In this document: positions 57,773 through 64,000 of the stretch, one piece after another
Position numbering within the stretch: position 1 is the first letter of the stretch
Layout: each line of letters begins with the position of its first letter
Source: Lycocorax pyrrhopterus obiensis
Lineage: Eukaryota; Chordata; Aves; Passeriformes; Paradisaeidae
Length of the DNA stretch: 64,000 bases
Reading direction: 5' to 3'
NCBI GenBank assembly: GCA_014706295.1
Contig: JACSVZ010000001.1
Location: 117,704,763-117,768,762 of the forward strand
Translations under genes and position numbers: made by a program
Notes under the pieces: generated by a model
Database searches by the model: none
The model's input: the letters and a program-made list of their open reading frames with translations, nothing else
Told to the model about the DNA's origin: nothing

Positions 57773-60133
57773 CAAACACCCGTGAGGCTCTGTGGAAAAC
57801 CTGCCAGAAGGAAACACGGCTCTTCCCAGCTCGGAGTGGTCTTCACCTCCACTGGAGCAGAAGGAGAAATGGGACACGTAAGACATGCAAGCAAAAAAAG
57901 GAGGAGTGCTGGAGACGCAGGATAGGAGGACAGGGAAGGGATAGCAGAGCTGGCAGTAAGACCAAGGCCTTCCCAGCCTTCCAGAGGGAGAAAACAAATT
58001 CCAAGCTTTCATTTAAATACTTGTTTACCAGCTATTTGTCAGGATTTGGGACTAAACAGGTTTTAGCCTGAGTTTTACATGTTACTCCTACATCCTCCCT
58101 TCCCAGCTGACACAAAAGCGCAGAGAACTGAAAATGAAATCCCTCAAAATAAAGTACAGCACCCAAAAAAAGCTCTCAGGGCACTCCACATGTTTTATGC
58201 ATTACAGGGAGAAACAGAAACCCTACTGTTCCCAAAGCAGGACCAGCTCCTTGGAACAGTTGTTTATTTTAATCAACCCGGTACCAAAAGGTTTACATTA
58301 AATATTTTTTCATGGTTTCTAACCACTGATCCTGTATTAGTTTACATTCACTCAAAAAACACTCTGGGGGAGAAAGCAGGAGGCAGAAAACATTGAATCC
58401 AATAAAACAACTGAGGTTTTTCTTTGGGAGTGCTGGTACATCCCATCTTTCCCTGTAGAATTACACCATGAGACCCTTCAAGCCAGCAAATGAAACAGCA
58501 TGAATTTGTAAATTAACAGAAAATAGTAAAATCTTCATTTTTACTGAATCTTTCTTCTTCCTGCCTCCTGCAGGAAGCCACCACCTGCCATAAGAGTTGG
58601 CATCCTTGCAGAGAAGTCAAAACCCACCCTGCTGATGCTCCAATGTCCAAAAAATCCCAACACTGGTGCTACCAGGAGCATGAGCACACTCAGGGAAATG
58701 GGTCAGGAACATCTCCCACTGTTGCTTCCATGGGTGCTTGACTTTTGTATTTCTACATCATAAGAAGCATATTCATTGCTTGGAATTTAATTCTGGTTTC
58801 AGGCTTTTTGACTTGTTTTTATGGCCCTTCAATTCAAAGACAGAACCCTAAAATATCTTCAGGAGAGAGAGGGAAACGTAAGTGAATTTCAGCAGAGACA
58901 AGGACTTGACAAATCTCATCCCATCAAGCTCTGCAGTGGCAAATTAGTCTCTCTCTGAGCACATTCTGTACTCAAAGTAGCCTCAGTGCTTCAGGAGGTA
59001 CCAAATATAACACAGCCCCATTTTAACTTCCTTCCAGGAATACACACACTCATTTATCAAGAAGACGTGGGCTGCAGCTCCACTTCCAACAGCTTCAGTA
59101 ACATTTTGCAAAATTAAACAAATTACTCCTTTTGTGGCAAGAAAGAAGCTGAAAATAAGTTCAAGCAAATGGGGGAGAAAACCACCTCCCCCACATCTTC
59201 CTCCCCCCTTGGATTTCGGGAAAGCAAGCCTTTCCTGCTGCACCAGGCTCAGCACCAACCACGGGATCACCAACCACTCCTTCTGCTGCTTTCACACCTC
59301 AATCCCCACACCTTTATAATTATTATTTCATTTCAGAGCTGCCTTGATAGCTCAATTTGCTCCAAGCCCCCATTCTGGAATATTTTTACATCCTTTTGTT
59401 TGCATAAACCAAGGAAGTCCATAGGCTCTTGCTTACAAACACTAAAGGTGCGTGTCCAACGGCGCTGAATGTCCAGAGGGTTTCCAGGATTTGGCAGGAG
59501 GTCAGCACTGCCTCAACCTTTAGTGCCGAGGGATTCTCCAAACATTCCCCCTTTTGTTCAGCTCTGGCTGCTACAGGGAGAAGAACAGTCCCCACCTCTC
59601 ATTAACCTTGGCAGTGGGTCTTTCTTTAGCTGCAACAGCACCAATAACCGCTTGCATTGTGCTGCAACTCAGCAGATTCACCCTTTTTGGATTTTTTTTT
59701 GCTCCTTTTCTGTTTTTTCTTGACCAGAATTCAAAATGATTCAGTTCAGAGTAAGTGGATGCTGCCGCTGCAGAGAGAAGCTGTGATGAGCTGCAGAGAA
59801 GGAGGCTGTCCAGCTGCCAACACGCATCCCTGCCCTCTGCCACCGCTCAAAAACCAGCAGGGAACAGTCAGGATTGACCAAATTTGGATGTATTTGCAGA
59901 AAAACAATCAGTCCCAATCAGCGCCTTTGAGTGGAAGTGCAAAGACATTCATTAAAGAACGAGAAAAACCAAATGAATTTGTGAGGAGTTATTAATTTGG
60001 AAAATGTAGGGAAATAGCAGAACGTTGGGAAGCCCTGCTGGCACAACCTTGTTCATCAAGAGTGTGATCTGGGATTAAGTCCCAGACTACAGGCAGGGAA
60101 AACTTCAAGAACACAGAAAAACCCAGGCCTGCC

Positions 60134-60292
60134 TGTGGGGCACCCTGTGCCAGGGCCTCCCCAGCCTCACAGCCAAGAATTCCTTCCCAATATCCCACCT
60201 AACCCTGCCCTCTGGCAGTGGGAAACCTTTCCCTGTGTCCTGGCACTACAAGCTCCTGTAAAAAGTCCTTCTCCATCTTTCTTGTCAAGTTA
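60134..60292 (-). mobile_element. CR1 LINE fragment lacking its 3' end
   Basis: The plus strand reads GTGGGGCACCCTGTGCCAGG GCC through CCTCTGGCAGTGGGAAACC to AAAGTCCTTCTCCATCTTTC TTG. It begins in the GCCCTGGCACAGGGTGCCC block, so the terminal ~150 bases of the element are missing. Confidence 0.92.
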
Positions 60293-63200
60293 AGCAAAGA
60301 AACCAAAGCAGGCTCCTGCAGCCCAGAATTCCTCCTTCCCCTCCCACTTTCTTCTTGCTATGAAAGAGATTAAATCCCTTAATATTTCCTAAGATTACTG
60401 CAGCTACTAAGTAGGGAAGCTTGTTCCCTAATATCTTCATCAACTCCATGTGCTATTTCAAGCAGCAAAACAGGATTTTTATTTCTGTCCTCCCTCTTAT
60501 GCCCCAATTTTGGTTTTCTTCTTTTGTTTTAGTAGCTACACTTTAATGATGATCTTATTACAATTATTCTTCTACATTTCTCCTTTTTTATCCATTGTTT
60601 TCATTCTTCTTTCCATAAAATTGGACTCCAGTAGTAGGAGCTGGGTAGACAGATTATAAAATAGATTGATTTAATTATTACGTGATGATTAAAACACCTG
60701 CTTTGGTAGATTGCAGAGGGTTCTGATAAAATAGAGGTAGCATAAAAATACACTCCACAACTGCTTATCAAATGAAGATAAAAACATTCAGCAAATGTCT
60801 GACATTCTGCAGGGTCAAATCCTATTCCACAATATCTTGGGTTTAGCCCTCTGAGTAACCAAACGCCACAAAATGGAAAGGGAAAAGTTCTCCAAAAGTC
60901 AACGTTCAATTTCTTGAAATTGAACATTGTTGAAACTGAAATTTGTTGAAAACTGCCTGTTTTCAATAATTTCCCCAAATTTCTTCTAGATTTGACTCTA
61001 CAATAATTATTCTCACTTGTGCAATTTATATATTATAAGGCACCTCAGGGTTTCTAAGTCACAAATGACTTTGTAATGAAAAGAAAACAGTTTCATTATC
61101 TAAGATTATTGTTAATTGAAGGACATATTAACTGTACTACTGACAACAGTCAACCTCCAGAAAGTGCAGCATTAAAAATTACATGCAGCCATTGTCTTAG
61201 AAATAAAAATAAACCTTTCAGCGAGAGCAGCCTCAGTGTGACCTTTTCCTCTATTTAAGAAAAAAAATTATAAAATCAAAGCAAAACATTCCAACACTCC
61301 CAGCATTACAAAAGAGGGATTAATGAGAATCTATTTGGACACTGGGAAAAGCCCTGGCAGGTTCATTGTGAAGGTTAGTTCAGACACCTTTACTCACACA
61401 GGGAATAGAATTAAAGGCACAGAATTTAAAGGCAATAGTGAAGGGTGTGGTGCTGAGCTATGAGCAAGGAGACACCACAGAGAAGATACCAGAGACATTT
61501 GTCATGGAGCCTAATGCATTTAGGACCTAAATTCTGGAAGAATAGGGCAAAATGTTAATGTATATATACAGATTATCCAGAATGGATCCGAATTCCATTC
61601 TGCTCCAGGCACATTTAAAAAAAAATTCTAAAAACCTGAAATCTTGAGAAACCAGAGTTATTGGCAAAAAAACCTATCCAATGAGATCCACCTGGAGCAA
61701 CGGGAAGCGAAAACATCTGTGCAAATACCTAGCAGGAAATAAAGGCATGGAAAGAAATAATTTTGGAAGGCAGAGAACACTGCAGGAAACCACAGGGTCG
61801 TTCCTGGCTGGAAGCTCCTTCCCGTCTTCCCTCTCCTTAAAAGCCAGCAGTCGCCTTTGTGCCACCAGGACTGCCCCAGAGCTGTACAGAGACCCAGATT
61901 AGGGAAGGCATCGGGGTTAAAAATAACCGGGGTTTGCTGTTCCCTGATCTGGTTCACCAGATGGCCCTGGCAGAGCTGGACCGGCACATCCCAGGGAGAT
62001 CAGCACCAGGAACAGGCAGCACAGGAGGAGGGAAGCTCCCAGGGAAAGCTTCACCCCGGAGTTAGGAAATACAGGGCACAGCCAGGAGAAATGGCATGGA
62101 GCAAGGAGGGTAGCACCAGCAGGAATTCATCCCTGGACTCCCCAAACACTGATGATGCTCAGGAGGGAAAGGCTCCCAGGGCTGCTTCCAGCTCCTGAGC
62201 TTCCTCCTGCCAAAGACCCATGCCCAGCACCCAGCTTGGCAAACTGGTGGAAGAATTGGAATTGTTGGGAATCACCAGCAGTGGCTTTGGCCAGTCTGGA
62301 GGGGAAGGAGCTTTTAAGGAAGAGGGTGAAAAGGGCCATGTGCTTCAGCAGCACCTTGCACACATCCAGCATGGGAAAACATCCCTCCAGGAAAACTCCA
62401 TGGAAAAACACACAATGACTCAACATCTCCAGGTGTGCAAAGAATTTCTCAAATTAGAGGGTTCTGCAAACTCCAGAGTATTAAATATCCCACAGAGCCA
62501 CCTTGGTTTTGTACAGGCAGGATATAAGTGAGAACTCAAGAGGCAGGAAAAGTGAGGAAATCATTAAACTGGCAAAGTTGGGCATCGTTCTTCCTCCAAG
62601 AACATCCCGTTGGCTCGGCCCCCAAGAAAGACAAGTGACACACGTCAGGATTCTGAACGCCACACCCGACCACACCTCCCTTTGACATCACCTCCACTGT
62701 ATCCTTAGAGTAACTTTCCCACTTGGAGGATGCCAGCAGAAGGCCAGAAGGGCCGAGCGAGCTTAGGGAAAGAGGCAAATCCCATCTGCTTTTTTTACTC
62801 ACCATTTACTTACTCACCAGTTACTGATTAAAAAAAAAAAAGGAGTCTAATCCCCTGGAAAACTGGAGGGGTTGCTTTTGGAGCCAAAGAGCAGGAAAAG
62901 GACAACTGCCACTGAAATATCAGCTCTGGGCTCCCTGCTCCTGTTGAGCCCTGGATTTTCAGGTGCCGAGCTGGGAATCGATGCAGCAGCAGGATGGGTG
63001 GATTCAAGATATTTAAGTCAGACACTCTAAACTGAACTCCTATCAGCAGATAAGAGAGACTTAAACAGAGTGAGAGCTGGTTTGCTTTCATATTTAGCTC
63101 TATTTAAAAGAGACTCATTTCTCCAAGGCCAGTCTTTCAAACATGCCAGTTTGCCAAGAAATATCACTCTGCCCCACATCTGCCAAAGTTTGTAATCCAG

Positions 63201-63489
63201 AAAAACACACAGGAGATAATTATGGGCCATAATAATAGCCCTCATTCTTGATTTTCACTTCATTGTGCTCAGAAAAGCAAAGGGCAGTAAGTTCTAGTCT
63301 AGTTTAATAATCTACTTCAATTTACACGGGCCATCTTTTGAGAAGAGTTTTTCTTCAGTCTCCAAACTCAGAATAATTGGAATATCAGAATCATTCAGCT
63401 CAATGCATTGCTGAGTAGCAGAGTTTGGGGAGACAGATCCTACTGCCAACAGAGCACAGAAAATAAGCACTAATTAAACCAGTTTGGGA
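60293..63489. other. CR1-free unique sequence
   Basis: AT-rich at 60340-61280 with the inverted repeat at 60904-60925. Moderately GC-rich at 61860-62260. An A run of about twelve lies at 62829-62840. No exon recognised. Confidence 0.5.
60904..60925. repeat. 22-bp near-palindrome (10-bp arms, 2-base loop)
   Basis: GTTCAATTTC, TT, GAAATTGAAC: perfect arms around a two-base centre, followed by related TTGAAACTGAAATTTG wording. It may be a small hairpin or a palindromic protein site. Confidence 0.9.
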
Positions 63490-63700
63490 CAGAGAAGTCC
63501 CCAGGACCAGACAGGATACCTCCAAGGATGCTGAGGAAGGTGGCCAGGATCAGTGCAAGGCCTAATGATATCTAGTTTAAGGATGATGGCAATCCCACCT
63601 GGACTGCCTCTGGCAGGGGGGTGACCTGCTCTGGGAAGGCTGAGAGAGCACTGGGCACTTACCTCAACTTCAGCAAGGTTTTCCACCCACCACTGCACCA
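63490..63700 (+). mobile_element. Decayed CR1 ORF2 reverse-transcriptase fragment
   Basis: From 63495 the frame reads KSPGPDRIPPRMLRKVA, matching the usual GPDGIHPRVLRELA block. After degraded sequence, another frame at 63657-63689 reads TYLNFSKVFH, like the YLDFSKAFD catalytic-region motif. The spacing between the two motifs is much shorter than in an intact reverse transcriptase, so there is an internal deletion as well as a frame change. Confidence 0.72.
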
Positions 63701-63875
63701 CTTCCACTTGACCTCCCACCGTTATTTCCTTGTACTCTACCCCTTCCCTTCATAGCTCCCAATTTGGCTACGAGGTGCACGGGAAACTTGCTGAGCTGTC
63801 AGATGGAAAAGGAGGTTGTCCACAGCCCAGAGTTCAGCTGGTGGCTGTTTGTGTGTGGCATCCCTTGGGGAGGGT

Positions 63876-64000
63876 CATAAAATCATGGAATCCCAGGATG
63901 CCTTGGGTTGGAAGGGGACTTGAAGACCATCCCATTCCCCCCCTGCCATGGGCAGGGACACCTTCCACAATCCCAGGCTGCTCCAACCTGGCCCTGGACA
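63876..64000 (-). mobile_element. CR1 LINE 3' fragment (major type), cut by window edge
   Basis: The plus strand reads ATAAAATCATGGAATCCCAG GATGCCTTGGGTTGG through CCTGCCATGGGCAGGGACAC C to CTCCAACCTGGCCCTGGACA and continues past the window end. Confidence 0.95.

Larger units (their letters stand above)
55173..60133. other. Longest CR1-free block of the window (about 5 kb)
   Basis: Holds the AT palindrome and TA repeat at 56906-56958 and the GA repeat at 57754-57772. Otherwise unique sequence without recognised exon or transposon. A TTCGATCCC string at 56563 recalls a tRNA B box but no tRNA fold was found. Confidence 0.5.
28801..64000 (-). other. FAM168A: FAM168A intron upstream of the start exon (5' portion outside window)
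   Basis: This sequence lies upstream of the start exon on the minus strand and is presumed intronic because the start exon has an acceptor. It holds about 24 CR1 pieces. No strong CpG island or obvious first exon is visible. The only CpG-rich patches are at 28829-28860 and 31066-31225. The intron would therefore exceed 35 kb, which is reasonable for this gene, whose mammalian version is very long. Confidence 0.65.

Noticed and set aside
60420..60460. Reverse-transcriptase-like phrase (LFPNIFINSM) on the plus strand
   Set aside because: Only about ten residues resemble the LFNIFIND motif and no neighbouring motif supports it.
3322..64000. The dispersed ~200-470 base units as SINEs or LTR solo elements
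   Set aside because: They share variable 5' truncation and the ATTCTGTGA-type end, lack TG...CA termini and pol III boxes, and match the avian CR1 LINE 3' region.
1..64000. CRISPR array, bacterial operon, endogenous retrovirus or rRNA
   Set aside because: No regularly spaced direct repeats with unique spacers, no retroviral gag/pol/env or LTR pairs, and no rRNA-like sequence were seen.

Overview
The window looks like bird nuclear DNA, probably from a songbird or other neoavian. The evidence is the dense scatter of 5'-truncated CR1 LINE copies, many ending in the avian CR1 tail (TTCCAACCCAAACCATTCTGTGA-like), together with one recognisable vertebrate exon. There are no bacterial-style genes, operons, CRISPR arrays, rRNA genes or convincing tRNA genes.

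The only gene part I can support is on the minus strand at 28713-28800. It is the exon carrying the start codon of FAM168A (also called TCRP1). It has a 3' splice site with a strong pyrimidine tract, a good Kozak context, 23 whole codons beginning [15 protein letters not shown], and a GT donor that splits a glycine codon (phase 1). Everything to its left (1-28712) reads as the following intron. Everything to its right (28801-64000) reads as the preceding intron, which leads to an upstream, presumably non-coding, first exon outside the window. I looked for the next FAM168A coding exon and did not find it, so both introns run past the window edges.

The introns hold about 44 CR1 pieces, roughly 9-10 kb or about 15% by my boundary estimates. 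They fall into at least four sequence types: a major type with a '...GGATCCCTGG...CATGGCAGGGGTGG...' body; a type with 'GGATTTAAAAGCCGTGTGGATGTGGC'; a type with 'CTCAACAGGCTCCCCGGGGAATGG'; and older types at 47578-47870 and 53133-53415. Two fragments (4663-4881 and 63490-63700) are decayed pieces of the CR1 ORF2 reverse transcriptase. CR1 copies left of the exon are mostly plus strand, antisense to FAM168A (16 to 4); to the right they are balanced (12 to 12). Several copies lack the 3' end that target-primed integration should keep.

Other structure includes a perfect 30-bp AT palindrome inside a TA repeat (56906-56935), a 31-bp minisatellite (18026-18118), several 25-30 bp tandem duplications, a 22-bp inverted repeat (60904-60925), CpG-rich patches near the exon (28829-28860 and 31066-31225), and AT/TAAT-rich stretches that could be conserved regulatory elements. 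I found no convincing new biological system. The best leads are the CpG patch upstream of the start exon, the uneven CR1 orientation, the 3'-less CR1 pieces and the AT palindrome.
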